Assembly: GCF_002214185.1 (NCBI RefSeq)
Contig: NZ_CP022161.1
Span: forward strand, 9,431,486-9,495,485
From: Streptomyces capitiformicae
Lineage (GTDB): Bacteria; Actinomycetota; Actinomycetes; Streptomycetales; Streptomycetaceae
Direction of reading: 5' to 3'
Length of the DNA stretch: 64,000 nt
Notes under the pieces: model-generated
Database searches by the model: none
What the model saw: only the letters and a program-made list of their open reading frames with translations
Told to the model about the DNA's origin: nothing
Program-made: the position numbers and the translations under genes
Shown here: positions 53,801 through 61,754 of the stretch, piece by piece
Numbering within the stretch: position 1 is the stretch's first letter
Layout: each line of letters begins with the position of its first letter

Positions 53801-54239
53801 CGGTGCGGTCGGGGAGGTCGGCGAGGGGCGGGTCCTGCCACAGGGCGAGGGCGTCGTCGAGGACGACCGCGGCGTGGGCGGCGTCGCCGTCGGCGAGGGC
53901 GCGGGCTCCCTCCGACGCCAGGCGTTCGAAACGGTGCAGGTCTACGTGGTCGGGGCGGGCCGCCAGGCGGTAGCCGCCGTTCACGGACTCCACCGCGTCG
54001 GGGCCGAGTGTCCTGCGCAACCGCCCTACCAGCGCCTGGAGCGCGCCGCTCGCGTCCGCGGGTGGGTCACCGGCCGCCCACACCTCCTCGACCAGCGCGG
54101 CGGCGGGCACCGTACGCCCGGGCCGTAGCGCGAGCACGGTCAGCAGGGCGCGCAGCCGGGCGCCTCCGACCGGGACGGGGGTGCCGTCGGCGTGCTGGGC
54201 TTGGGTGGTGCCGAGGATGCGGTAGCGCACGGGGTCCAT
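50823..54239 (-). CDS. AfsR/SARP-family regulator (BTAD + NB-ARC + TPR)
   Basis: 1138 aa from ATG 54239 (MDPVRYRILGTTQ). Domains: OmpR-type winged HTH (~1-95, VEEVWAAGDPPADASGALQALVGRLRRTL), bacterial transcriptional activation domain (~96-245), a low-complexity linker (~245-300), NB-ARC ATPase with Walker A LLGPGGAGKTRLS near 330 and Walker B-like MLIVLDNCEHV, then helical TPR repeats to the end. Such regulators activate secondary-metabolite genes after ATP-dependent sensing. It ends 22 bp from the DrrAB operon, whose promoter carries SARP-like repeats. The linker is encoded by a dispersed GC-rich repeat. Confidence 0.92.
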   Translation of the reverse strand: MDPVRYRILGTTQAQHADGTPVPVGGARLRALLTVLALRPGRTVPAAALVEEVWAAGDPPADASGALQALVGRLRRTLGPDAVESVNGGYRLAARPDHVDLHRFERLASEGARALADGDAAHAAVVLDDALALWQDPPLADLPDRTAEAARWETRRLDVRRTRLTAALTLGQAETALPELTALCDTHPLDEPLHSLRLRALHATGRTAEALAEYERIRRVLADTLGTDPGPDLRALHAELLTPGAAPREGRGEPREQPTTTRTRHTTRTPELSGEAGSKGQPPLGMGTGRGGGGEKARPGNLPARLTSFVGRDADIHTIRDDLTTTRLVTLLGPGGAGKTRLSQEAAEAVAHSMPDGVWLAELAPVDDPANVPETVLTALGARETVLRGAGAEEMRVVADRHDDPLSRLTEHCARRRMLIVLDNCEHVVAAAAHLAEHLLQRCPALTVLATSREPLGVPGELVRPVEPLTEPHALRLLADRGAAAHPGFTVADDPEAAAEICRRLDGLPLAIELAAARLRMLTPRQIADRLDDRFRLLTSGSRTVLPRQQTLRAVVDWSWELLDEDERDVLRRLSVFAGGCDLPAAEAVCGPAALDALGSLVDKSLVVAAPSPVSSASAGGGGMRYRLLETVAEYAGERLTEAGTRPAAERAHLTYYRELVRTTDPLLRGTGQRAAIDLLEPEYENIRTALRHAVAGRDEQEALCLTLSLAWYWQMRGLKSEARHWSSQVKELGPNPFTAPARPVPDLPDRIVDSPPPMRPDILAEARRAAHLLHMACMDMELSAWETPEAKEKLRVIADTYRPGQPQTCRFPGAMWFYAVLLSGDMERVRAILDENINTSRELGLTWELAQSLQLRANILANRGDWVGDATRDADEALELFDRLGDAWGSAEALSARAEALERQGRFALAAATYQRAIEYAEQLGAFAQLTLLSVRLAAVLIEGGEGERGEKMLVDVLADRPPATNEALPSALLCLAVRLGRTGRVDEAREQIRLLREDFEAHTFVLFAGYFLGVQGWLEAVAGNHDEALDFMRRAMERSLDPLALLVTPHMPAIHLATAALVLSSADGGRRALDAARLLGAADALRPPGHFPSPLEIETRTDAEAATRAALPDDETYDRAYTEGGGLTVEEAAALI
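53370..53515. repeat. Dispersed Streptomyces GC-rich repeat inside the AfsR-like gene
   Basis: The DNA holds GGGGTGCGGGTTGTGTGG, GGTTGCTCGCGCGGTTCCCC and GCGCCCCTCACGGGGCGCTG, elements familiar from Streptomyces intergenic regions and related to the copy at 34138. Here it is translated in-frame as the Arg/Thr/Gly-rich linker between the BTAD and NB-ARC domains. Confidence 0.65.
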
Positions 54240-54398
54240 TGTCTCTGTCGGGGTCGGGTGCCGGTGTCCGGTACATCGAGTTCGTATGCCCACCTTGCTA
54301 GGAACTCGGAGATACCCGCGAGACGTTTTCGGCTTGCGCCCGGTACCGTCGGGCAGTCCAGTCCGTCCAGCAGTGCGATCGAGAGTCCTAGGAGCCCC

Positions 54399-55196
54399 AT
54401 GACCACCGCCGCGTCCCGCCGGAGCGACCGGAGGATCAGCCCCGTTTTCGTGGGGATCGTGGCCGTCATGGCGGTCACCGGATGGGCCACCTGGACCGGG
54501 TTCTCCGAGCAACCCGGGCTGGCCGTCTTCCTGTTCGTGACCTCGGCGTGGATCGTCTCGCTGTGTCTGCACGAGTACGCGCACGCCCGTACCGCCCTGC
54601 ACAGCGGTGACATCTCCATCGGCGCGAAGGGCTATCTCACGCTCAACCCGCTGAAGTACACGCACGCCCTGCTCAGCATCGTGCTGCCGGTGATCTTCGT
54701 GATCATGGGTGGTATCGGTCTGCCCGGCGGCGCGGTCTTCATCGAGCGCGGCCGGATCCAGGGCCGCTGGAAGCACAGCCTGATCTCGGCGTCGGGCCCG
54801 CTGACGAACGTGCTGTTCGCGGCGGTCTGCACGGCCCCGTTCTGGCTCGGTGTGACGGACGGGGTGCCGGCGGCGTTCCTGTTCGCCCTCGCCTTCCTGG
54901 CGCTGCTCCAGGTCACGGCGGCGATCCTGAACTTCCTGCCGGTGCCCGGCCTGGACGGCTACGGGGTGATCGAGCCCTGGCTGTCGTACAAGATCCGCCG
55001 CCAGGTGGAGCCGCTGGCGCCCTTCGGGCTGCTGCTGGTGTTCGCGGTGCTGTTCATCCCCACCGTGAACGAGGCGTTCTGGGACGCGATCGACGCGTTC
55101 ATGCGTGCGCTGGGTGTGCAGGACGTACTGGCCGACTGCGGCTTCCGGCTGTACCGCTTCTGGCGCGAGGACAGCGACGTGTGTCTGAGTCTGTGA
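54399..55196 (+). CDS. M50-family (site-2 protease-like) membrane peptidase
   Basis: 265 aa from ATG 54399 after AGGAG. Six hydrophobic helices; zinc motif H58-E59-x2-H62 in SLCLHEYAHAR and the third ligand D186 in NFLPVPGLDGYG. It lacks a PDZ domain and resembles stand-alone Rip-like or SpoIVFB-type proteases of actinobacteria. The substrate is unknown. Confidence 0.9.
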   Translation: MTTAASRRSDRRISPVFVGIVAVMAVTGWATWTGFSEQPGLAVFLFVTSAWIVSLCLHEYAHARTALHSGDISIGAKGYLTLNPLKYTHALLSIVLPVIFVIMGGIGLPGGAVFIERGRIQGRWKHSLISASGPLTNVLFAAVCTAPFWLGVTDGVPAAFLFALAFLALLQVTAAILNFLPVPGLDGYGVIEPWLSYKIRRQVEPLAPFGLLLVFAVLFIPTVNEAFWDAIDAFMRALGVQDVLADCGFRLYRFWREDSDVCLSL

Positions 55197-55215
55197 TGCC
55201 TCGGTCTGTGACGCC

Positions 55216-55422
55216 TCAGTCTGTGACCGAGGGGGAGGAGGTGGCGGAGGCCGCCTCGCGCTCCAGCTTCGCCCGCCGGACGTAGTACCAGGTCATGTTG
55301 GACGAGAGTCCGGCCATCAGCACCCACACCACACCCAGCCAGCTGCCCCGGGCGAAGGAGACCACGGCAGCGGCGACTGCGAGCAGGCAGACGGCGAGGG
55401 CGTACAGGGCGAGGCGGGGCAT
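55216..55422 (-). CDS. Small membrane protein
   Basis: 68 aa, ATG 55422. Two hydrophobic helices (LALYALAVCLLAVAAAVVSFARG and LGVVWVLMAGLSSNMTWYYV) then a charged C-terminal tail (RRAKLEREAASATSSPS). Conserved-looking in Streptomyces but without a named family that I know. Convergent with the M50 peptidase gene. Confidence 0.75.
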   Translation of the reverse strand: MPRLALYALAVCLLAVAAAVVSFARGSWLGVVWVLMAGLSSNMTWYYVRRAKLEREAASATSSPSVTD

Positions 55423-55504
55423 GGGGGTCGGCTCCTGACAGGACAGTCGGACGGGGTGGTACGGCGTCCAGTGTCCCCCATGCCCGTACGTGTACGCGTA
55501 TCGG

Positions 55505-56224
55505 CTACACGTCGGTCAGGCGGAGCCCCGCGTGGGCCTTGTAGCGGCGGTTCACGGAGATCAGGTTGGCGACCAGGGACTCGACCTGGTGGGCGTTGCG
55601 GAGCCGGCCGGAGAAGATGCCGCGCATACCGGGGATGCGGTTCGCCAGCGCCTGGACGATCTCGACGTCGGCCCGCTCCTCGCCGAGGACCATGACGTCC
55701 GTGTCGATCTCCTCGATCTCCGGGTCCTGGAGAAGGACGGCGGAGAGGTGGTGGAAGGCGGCGGTGACGCGGGAGTCCGGCAGCAGGGCGGCGGCCTGCT
55801 CGGCGGCGCTGCCCTCCTCCGGCTTCAGCGCGTAGGCGCCCTTCTTGTCGAAACCGAGCGGGTTGACGCAGTCGACGACGAGCTTGCCTGCCAGTTCCTC
55901 ACGCAGGGATTCGAGGGTCTTGCCGTGGCCGTCCCACGGCACCGCGACGATCACGATGTCGCTGCGGCGCGCGGTCTCGGCGTTGTCGGCGCCCTCGACC
56001 CCGTGCCCGAGTTCCTCGGCGGCGGCCTGCGCGCGGTCGGCGGCCCGCGAGCCGATGATCACCTTCTGCCCCGCCTTGGCGAGACGGTAGGCGAGCCCCT
56101 TGCCCTGCGGGCCGGTGCCGCCGAGCACACCGACGACCAGCCCGGAGACGTCGGGCAGGTCGAAGGGGTCCTTGGCCGGGGTCTTGGCGGGGGCGGTCGT
56201 CTGTGCACTGTCAGTAGAGGTCAT
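55505..56224 (-). CDS. npdG: NADPH-dependent F420 reductase
   Basis: 239 aa, ATG 56224. Fno/NpdG-type: N-terminal Rossmann motif VVGVLGGTGPQGKGLAYRLAKAGQKVIIGSR binds NADP, then VIVAVPWDGHGKTLESL, VVDCVNPLGF and the F420-contacting C-terminal part (RNAHQVESLVANLISVNRRYKAHAGLRLTDV). Moves hydride between NADPH and coenzyme F420, supplying F420H2 to reductases. Monocistronic. Confidence 0.92.
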   Translation of the reverse strand: MTSTDSAQTTAPAKTPAKDPFDLPDVSGLVVGVLGGTGPQGKGLAYRLAKAGQKVIIGSRAADRAQAAAEELGHGVEGADNAETARRSDIVIVAVPWDGHGKTLESLREELAGKLVVDCVNPLGFDKKGAYALKPEEGSAAEQAAALLPDSRVTAAFHHLSAVLLQDPEIEEIDTDVMVLGEERADVEIVQALANRIPGMRGIFSGRLRNAHQVESLVANLISVNRRYKAHAGLRLTDV

Positions 56225-56267
56225 GGGCTGACTTTACGTGCGCGGACGGAGGCCGGGAGCGGCCGGA

Positions 56268-57377
56268 TCAGGTGAGGGAGGTCACGGGAATCCGGCGGAA
56301 CGTGATCGTCTCGTACGCGCTGAAGTCGCCCGTCTCGTAGAGCAGTCCGACGGTGTCCTCGTCGACGCGTACGAGATCGGAGTACGCGGCGGGCAGGCCG
56401 TCGACGGTGTGGGCGAGGCGCCAGGTGACTCCGTGGTCCGTGCTGGCGCGGACGGCCATCAGGGCGCGGAAGCCGGGGTCGGCGGGGCCGGAGTGGAGGA
56501 GCAGGTCGGGATCGCGGAGCTGGAGGACGCTGCCCTCGACGACCGGGCCGGTGATGCCCGCCTGCGGCCGGAACGGTTTGACCAGGCTCTCACCGCCGTC
56601 CTGCGAGTACGCGTCGGCGCGGGTGCCGGGGGCCGGGGAGTCGTTGCGGGTGTTGAAGTAGACGCGTCCGTCGGGGAGTTCGGTGGCGGTGGTCTCGTTG
56701 ACGTTGATGTAGCCGTCGGTGTTGTCGTCGACGTAGCCGATGCGCCAGGTGGCGCCCCGGTCGTCGCTGAGCAGACAGTGACCGCCGTTGTACTTGCCCT
56801 CCGTGCCGTTGTCCTTCCCGGTCGGCGGGAGGGAGTGGTTGGCGGGGACGACGACGCGGCCGGTGGAGAGCTGGAGGGCGTGGCCCGGGGTGGTGGCGTA
56901 CCACCGCCACTCGGCCTTCTTCGTCTGCTCGGTGATCTCCTTGGGACTCGACCAGGTCGCCCCCTCGTCGTCGCTGTGCTGCACCCAGACCCGCCGGCCG
57001 TCGGCCGCGCTCACCACGCCTCGGCGGATGGCGTCCTCGGTGGCCAGGGCCGCGTTGCGGACGTGTACGAGGAGGATCCGGCCGGTGTCGAGGACGACCG
57101 GGGCCGGGTTGCCGGCGAGGGCGTCGCCGTTCTCGGCCGCGACCTGGAGCGGGCCCCAGGTCCGGCCGCCGTCCGTCGACCGCTTCACCACGATGTCGAT
57201 GTTCCCGAAGTCCTCCCGGCCGCCGACCCGTCCCTCGCAGAAGGCGAGCAGGGCGCCGGAGGGGGCGGCGACGACGGCCGGGATACGGAAGCTGGCGTAG
57301 CCGTCGGTGCCTGCGCGGAAGGGGACGCTGGTGTCGGGGGTGGTGAGGGTTTGGGTCGTGGTGGGGGTGCGGGGCAC
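56268..57377 (-). CDS. Exo-alpha-sialidase (neuraminidase) family protein
   Basis: 369 aa, ATG 57377. Six-bladed beta-propeller sialidase: RIP motif FRIPAVV near the N-terminus, four Asp-boxes (STDGGRTW, SDDEGATW, SDDRGATW, STDHGVTW) and the Arg-bearing VRNA. It starts MPRTPTTTQTLTTPDTS without signal peptide, so it is probably cytoplasmic, unlike most secreted sialidases. May act on imported sialylated or related sugars. Confidence 0.88.
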   Translation of the reverse strand: MPRTPTTTQTLTTPDTSVPFRAGTDGYASFRIPAVVAAPSGALLAFCEGRVGGREDFGNIDIVVKRSTDGGRTWGPLQVAAENGDALAGNPAPVVLDTGRILLVHVRNAALATEDAIRRGVVSAADGRRVWVQHSDDEGATWSSPKEITEQTKKAEWRWYATTPGHALQLSTGRVVVPANHSLPPTGKDNGTEGKYNGGHCLLSDDRGATWRIGYVDDNTDGYINVNETTATELPDGRVYFNTRNDSPAPGTRADAYSQDGGESLVKPFRPQAGITGPVVEGSVLQLRDPDLLLHSGPADPGFRALMAVRASTDHGVTWRLAHTVDGLPAAYSDLVRVDEDTVGLLYETGDFSAYETITFRRIPVTSLT

Positions 57378-57492
57378 GAGGGGCTCCTTGGGTGGTTTGC
57401 GGGTCGTCCCGGTGCGGCCTGGGTGCCCCGCTCGGGCGAATTTCCGGTGAACTCTGGGTCACGAGTGGCCGGTTGCGGCAGGATGCGGGCGC

Positions 57493-58095
57493 ATGGACAC
57501 CGTACGGGTCGCGTTGTTGCGGGAGATGCTCGCCGGGACCGAGTGGCTGGGGGCCACCCGGCGGTTCGCGGAGGCGTTGCGGGGGTCCGTGGTGTCGTAC
57601 GGCGGTGGGCTGCTGCTCGTGGGCACCGCCGAGTACGAGCCGTGGCATCTCGCGGCGCACCTGGTGGACGAGGCCGCGTGGTCCGGCACGCCGGAGCTGT
57701 CCCCCACGCTCGTACGCCATGCCTCGCGCCCCTCTGACCCTTCACATCTGGCGGTCGGGCTGGGCCGGGTCTCGGCGGCCCGACGCGGCGAGACCCTGCT
57801 GGTCGTGGCCCCGTCCGCGCCGGGTGCCGCCCTGTTGGAACGGGTGCACGACGCGCGGCGCGCCGGGGCGAGGGTGCTCGCGCTGGACACCGGGGACCGG
57901 GACCTGGCCGTCCTGGCCCACGAGTCGCTGACGGCACCGCCCGACCCGGACGTCGACCTCGACACGGTCCAGCATCTGGTGAGCGCGGCGGCGGGCGAAC
58001 CGTCCCTGCCGCCTCGGCGAGGCCGACGCCGCCTGCGCGACCGGCTCGCCCGCCTGGCCGACCAGCTGACCGCACCGCCGCCGGCGCGGTGGTGA
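57493..58095 (+). CDS. Hypothetical protein
   Basis: 200 aa from ATG 57493. Alpha/beta segments LLLVGTAEYEPWHLAAHLVDEAAW, ETLLVVAPSAPGAALLERVHDARRAGARVLALDTGDRDLAVLAHESL suggest a Rossmann- or SIS-like fold; a basic Arg-rich C-terminus (PPRRGRRRLRDRLARL) could bind nucleic acid or membrane. No family recognised. Common in Streptomyces next to housekeeping genes as far as I recall. Confidence 0.7.
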   Translation: MDTVRVALLREMLAGTEWLGATRRFAEALRGSVVSYGGGLLLVGTAEYEPWHLAAHLVDEAAWSGTPELSPTLVRHASRPSDPSHLAVGLGRVSAARRGETLLVVAPSAPGAALLERVHDARRAGARVLALDTGDRDLAVLAHESLTAPPDPDVDLDTVQHLVSAAAGEPSLPPRRGRRRLRDRLARLADQLTAPPPARW

Positions 58096-58270
58096 CCGCC
58101 CGGGGCGGGGAAAACCGATTGCTCCGGGGGTGGCCGCGGCTGAGCATGGCCCACTGCCAAGCGACAGGTGCGGGTCTCATGTGAGGGCCGGCCGCCGTCG
58201 GCGACTGCGGGTCACAGCCCTTCCCACCCCCGCACCGCTCGTGACTGCCAAGCGGCTCGTCGCCGTTCCG

Positions 58271-58501
58271 TCAGTCGGGGTCCGGGCCCGAGGCCGGGGC
58301 GTCGTGCCAGCGGGGGTCCGTTTCCCACTCGGCGTTTCGGTCGCGGGCCGTTTCCATCGCCTGGGCGGCCTCCTTGGGAGTGGCGTAGGGGCCCATGCGG
58401 TCCTTGCCGGGGCAGTCGGGGCCCTCTTCGACCTTCTTGTGTTCCAGGCAATAGAACCACTCGCCGGGCTTGCCGGCCGTACGCCGCTTGAACAGGGGCA
58501 T
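58271..58501 (-). CDS. Small conserved hypothetical protein
   Basis: 76 aa from ATG 58501 behind AGGAG. MPLFKRRTAGKPGEWFYCLEHKKVEEGPDCPGKDRMGPYATPKEAAQAMETARDRN; the Cys/His pattern C-x2-H ... C could bind zinc. It resembles conserved short Streptomyces proteins of unknown role. Divergent from map. Confidence 0.8.
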   Translation of the reverse strand: MPLFKRRTAGKPGEWFYCLEHKKVEEGPDCPGKDRMGPYATPKEAAQAMETARDRNAEWETDPRWHDAPASGPDPD

Positions 58502-58593
58502 GACTCGAGCTCCTCTCACCGACCGATCGCATCCGATTCGTATCCGATCGCCACCGACATGGTCCCCCACAGCCGCTGGTTAAACTCGCTGGC

Positions 58594-59451
58594 ATGTCTG
58601 GCCAGTCACTGCTCGCACCGGGGAAGCTCTCCCCCACCCGCTCCGTCCCCGCAAACATCCGCCGACCCGAGTACGTGGGCAAGTCCGCCCCGACTCCGTA
58701 CACCGGACCGGAGGTGCAGACGCCCGAGACGATCGAGGCGATGCGGATCGCCGGGCGGATCGCGGCGCGGGCGATGGCGGAGGCCGCCAAGCACATCGCG
58801 CCCGGAGTCACCACGGACGAGCTGGACCGGGTGGCCCACGAGTACATGTGCGACCACGGCGCCTATCCGTCGACCCTCGGCTACCGCGGGTTCCCCAAGT
58901 CGCTGTGCACGTCGATCAACGAGGTCATCTGCCACGGCATCCCGGACTCGACCGTGCTGCGCGACGGCGACATCGTCAACCTGGATGTGACGGCGTACAT
59001 CGGTGGCGTCCATGGGGACAACAACGCCACCTACCTCGTCGGGGACGTGGATGAGGAGTCGAAGCTGCTCGTCGAGCGGACCCGTGAGTCCCTCGCCCGC
59101 GCCATCAAGGCCGTCAAGCCCGGCCGGCAGATCAACATCATCGGGCGGGTCATCGAGTCGTACGCGAAGCGGTTCGGGTACGGGGTCGTGCGCGACTTCA
59201 CGGGGCACGGGATCAACTCGTCGTTCCACTCGGGGCTGATCATCCCGCACTACGACTCCCCGCACGCGACGACCGTGATCCAGCCGGGGATGACGTTCAC
59301 GATCGAGCCGATGCTCACGCTCGGTACGCACGACTACGACATGTGGGACGACGGCTGGACGGTCGTGACCAAGGATCGCAAGCGCACGGCCCAGTTCGAG
59401 CACACGCTGGTCGTGACGGAGACGGGCGCGGAGATCCTCACGCTTCCATAA
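58594..59451 (+). CDS. map: Methionine aminopeptidase
   Basis: 285 aa from ATG 58594. Type I enzyme with an N-terminal extension (~40 aa, [26 protein letters not shown]). Metal ligands D131, D142, H205, E238 and E269 are all present ([33 protein letters not shown]). Removes initiator Met from nascent proteins in the cytoplasm. The extension may contact the ribosome. Followed by an intrinsic terminator. Confidence 0.97.
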   Translation: MSGQSLLAPGKLSPTRSVPANIRRPEYVGKSAPTPYTGPEVQTPETIEAMRIAGRIAARAMAEAAKHIAPGVTTDELDRVAHEYMCDHGAYPSTLGYRGFPKSLCTSINEVICHGIPDSTVLRDGDIVNLDVTAYIGGVHGDNNATYLVGDVDEESKLLVERTRESLARAIKAVKPGRQINIIGRVIESYAKRFGYGVVRDFTGHGINSSFHSGLIIPHYDSPHATTVIQPGMTFTIEPMLTLGTHDYDMWDDGWTVVTKDRKRTAQFEHTLVVTETGAEILTLP

Positions 59452-59497
59452 CCCCTGCTGACCTGCCTTTCCCGGCCTCCCCACCCACCCTTCCTCG

Positions 59498-59534
59498 GCC
59501 CGCCCTCCGGCTCCCTCCGGACGGCGGGCTTTTT
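59498..59534 (+). terminator. Intrinsic terminator after map
   Basis: GCCCGCC pairs with GGCGGGC, with further inner CTCCGG/CCGGA pairing, and TTTTT follows. Confidence 0.85.
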
Positions 59535-59607
59535 CATGCCGATCCAGGTGAGCTTGATCGGGATCCGGGGTACGGTTTTACCGACAGGGAGTCGGGAACC
59601 TGTTGAC

Positions 59608-59623
59608 TTAGGTAAGCCTAACC
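59608..59623. promoter_or_regulatory. DtxR/DmdR iron box upstream of heme oxygenase
   Basis: TTAGGTAAGCCTAACC, a close match to the DtxR-family consensus, overlapping a TTGACT -35 box at 59604-59609. Iron-bound DmdR would repress the heme oxygenase gene 52 bp downstream. Confidence 0.8.
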
Positions 59624-59675
59624 ATCGAAAGTATGGGCAGGTTCTCGTCATTCCACTTCGGCACCGGAGGCCTTC

Positions 59676-60377
59676 ATGAACGCGTCGACCGCATCCGATA
59701 GCGGCTCCGCCGCGGGGTCAGAAACGGCAGTCACGGCGTTCTCCACGATCATCCGCACCGCGTCCCACGAGCAGCACACGGAGGCGGAGACCACGACGTT
59801 CATGGGCGACATGCTGGGCGGCAAACTCGGCGTCGACGCCTACGCGCGCTACACCGAGCAGCTGTGGTTCGTGTACGAGGCGCTGGAGAGCGGCGCGCGG
59901 GCGCTGGCCGACGACCCGGTCGCCGGGCCGTTCATCCAGCCCGAGCTGATGCGGCTGACGGCGCTGGAGCGGGACCTGAGGCATCTGCGCGGCCCGCACT
60001 GGCGGTCGGCGCTCTCCGCGCTGCCGGCGACCGAGGTGTACGCGGCGCGGGTCGCCGAGTGCGCGCGTACGTGGCCCGGCGGCTATGTGGCCCACCACTA
60101 CACGCGCTACCTCGGCGACCTCTCCGGCGGACAGATCATCCGCGACCGGGCCGAGAAGACCTGGGGTTTCGCCAAGAAGGGCGACGGGGTCCGCTTCTAT
60201 GTTTTCGAGGACATCGCCAACCCGGCCGCGTTCAAGCGTGGTTACCGCGAGCTGCTGGACCGGGTGCGGGCGGACGACCTGGAGAAGCAGCGCATCGTGA
60301 GCGAGTGCAAGCGGGCGTTCACGCTGAACACGGCCGTGTTCCGGGCGCTGGGCGAGGAGTTCCCCCTCACCGCGTGA
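59676..60377 (+). CDS. Biliverdin-producing heme oxygenase
   Basis: 233 aa from ATG 59676. HmuO/HO-type: proximal ligand H34 in SHEQHTEAE and the distal-helix motif YLGDLSGGQIIRDRAE. It opens heme to biliverdin, CO and Fe2+, supplying iron. Repressed by iron through the upstream box. Its stop codon lies in an 18-bp repeat and overlaps the convergent phzF-like gene by 11 bp. Confidence 0.95.
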   Translation: MNASTASDSGSAAGSETAVTAFSTIIRTASHEQHTEAETTTFMGDMLGGKLGVDAYARYTEQLWFVYEALESGARALADDPVAGPFIQPELMRLTALERDLRHLRGPHWRSALSALPATEVYAARVAECARTWPGGYVAHHYTRYLGDLSGGQIIRDRAEKTWGFAKKGDGVRFYVFEDIANPAAFKRGYRELLDRVRADDLEKQRIVSECKRAFTLNTAVFRALGEEFPLTA

Positions 60378-61077
60378 GCCCAGGGAGCCCCGTGAGCCCA
60401 GGGAGCCCCGTGAGCCCATGGCCGGGCTCCGGCTGGCGCTCCAGGAACACCCGGCCGCCGACCTCCACCCACCCGTGCGGCTGCGGAGCCGTGAGGATCT
60501 GTGAGCCGGTGCCCTGGACGATATTGAGGGCACGGCCCAGTCGTGCGGTCAGCTGCAGCGCGGCCGCGCCGGTGGCCTCGTCCTCGTCGATGCCGTCGCC
60601 GCGGCCCGGGAAGGCCCGCGCGCGGATACGGCCCGCAGCCTCGTCCTCCCAGGCCCAGGCATAGATCCACTCGCCGGGCGGCGGGACCTCCAGGTCGTCG
60701 ACCTCGGCCGGGGAGGCGTACTGGCGGAACGTGCGCGGCGGGGCCCACTCCGGCAGGGCCTCGATCCAGCTGAACTCCCCGTCCAGCCGGGCCCCGACCA
60801 CACCGGCCTCGGTGACCAGTTCGGGCACGTCGAGCAGCCAGGCGGCGCCGACGCAGGGGTGGCCGGCGAAGGGCAGGCGCAGGGTGGGGGTGTAGATGTC
60901 GAGGACACCGCGCTCGGGGTCGTCCACGAACACGGTCTCGCTGAAGCCGAGTTCGGCGGCGAAGGCCTGGCGGTCCTCGCGGTCGGGCAGTACGGATCCC
61001 TCACGTACGACGCCCAGTTCGTTGCCGTATCCGCCGCCGGGCCCGCAGAACACCCGCAGCACGTCGAAGTCAGTCAC
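60367..61077 (-). CDS. PhzF-family isomerase (second copy)
   Basis: 236 aa, ATG 61077. PhzF-like fold: FDVLRVFCGPGGGYGNELGVV, the Glu in GFSETVFVDD, FAGHPCVGAAWLL and the C-terminal DEDEATGAAALQLTARL. Shorter than usual (about 270-300 aa). Its last 16 residues (GLTGLPGLTGLP...) come from reading through an 18-bp tandem repeat. It is divergent from the iron box at 61138 but its function in iron is unproven. Confidence 0.8.
   Translation of the reverse strand: MTDFDVLRVFCGPGGGYGNELGVVREGSVLPDREDRQAFAAELGFSETVFVDDPERGVLDIYTPTLRLPFAGHPCVGAAWLLDVPELVTEAGVVGARLDGEFSWIEALPEWAPPRTFRQYASPAEVDDLEVPPPGEWIYAWAWEDEAAGRIRARAFPGRGDGIDEDEATGAAALQLTARLGRALNIVQGTGSQILTAPQPHGWVEVGGRVFLERQPEPGHGLTGLPGLTGLPGLTR
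60373..60418. repeat. 18-bp tandem repeat at convergent stops
   Basis: CGTGAGCCCAGGGAGCCC twice and a 10-nt third partial copy. It contains the heme oxygenase stop codon and codes the C-terminus of the phzF-like gene. Confidence 0.95.
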
Positions 61078-61137
61078 TCCCGCATTGAAACATCATCGGG
61101 CGCTGGTCGGACGACACGGCGGCCGGGCACTGGAGAC

Positions 61138-61158
61138 AGGTAAGGCTAGCCTAAGCTG
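61138..61158. promoter_or_regulatory. DtxR/DmdR iron box
   Basis: AGGTAAGGCTAGCCTAAG, close to the iron-box consensus and palindromic. It stands just upstream of the hmuV-like remnant and 60 bp from the phzF-like start, and probably once controlled a heme or siderophore uptake operon. Confidence 0.75.
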
Positions 61159-61580
61159 TTTCGAGGGCGCCCTGGGCGCGGCAGCCGGGGGCGTACGAGG
61201 AGGACGACTCCGCGGTGGCGGAGGCGATGGCCGTCACGGAGGTCACCGGGTTCGCGGTCCGGCCCTTCTCCGCGCTCAGCGGCGGCGAGCGCGCCCGGGT
61301 CGCGCCGGCCCGGGTGCGCGCCCAGCGGGCCCCGCTGCTGATGCTGGTCGAGCCGACCGCCGCGCTGGACCTGCGCCATCAGGAGCTGGTGCTGCGGGTG
61401 TGCCGGGAGCGGGCGCGGGCCGGGGACGCCGTGGTGGTCGTCCTGCACGATCTGGGGCCCTGGTCACCTGGCTCTCCGGCCGCGCCTCCATCGCCCAGGT
61501 GCGCTCGCGGCAGCGTACGCGGACCGGGTGGCGATCCTGCACGACGGGCTGATCGCGGCGGACAGGCCGCCGGCGGTGGC
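61144..61580 (+). pseudogene. Heme ABC transporter ATPase (HmuV-like) remnant
   Basis: The visible piece resembles the C-terminal half of HmuV-type ATPases: AVAEAMAVTEVTGFAVRPFSALSGGERARVA, APLLMLVEPTAALDLRHQE and VVVLHDLG. The Walker B aspartate is missing (MLVEPT for LLDEPT), the N-terminus with Walker A is absent, and after VLHDLG an unrelated ~45-bp segment separates the tail (LAAAYADRVAILHDGLIAAD), which is in a different frame. Clearly inactive; it follows an intact iron box. Confidence 0.8.
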
Positions 61581-61754
61581 GTGTTCAACTTCCAGCCGGC
61601 CCCGACCATCCTCCAAGTCACGGTCTGGCCCCTGTATCTGATCCCGACGCTCGCGCTGTTCCTCGCCCCGGTAGGGTTCGCCTCCGGGAAGGGGAAGGTG
61701 AAGATTCCTGATGAGCAGGGTTCTCGGGGTTCGGAGCCCACGAAGGCTTCGTGA
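61581..61754 (+). pseudogene. EfeU (FTR1-type iron permease) C-terminal remnant
   Basis: 57 codons to TGA 61752 read VFNFQPAPTILQVTVWPLYLIPTLALFLAPVGFASGKGKVKIPDE, the last helix and tail of EfeU-type ferrous iron permeases. The gene is fused to the HmuV remnant and lacks the rest. EfeO and EfeB are not seen; the next gene is the lipoprotein that often accompanies the efe region. Confidence 0.7.

Noticed and set aside
54240..54776. N-terminal extension of the AfsR-like gene to 1317 aa
   Set aside because: The extra 179 residues are antisense to the M50 peptidase gene and its promoter; the OmpR-type domain starts at ATG 54239.
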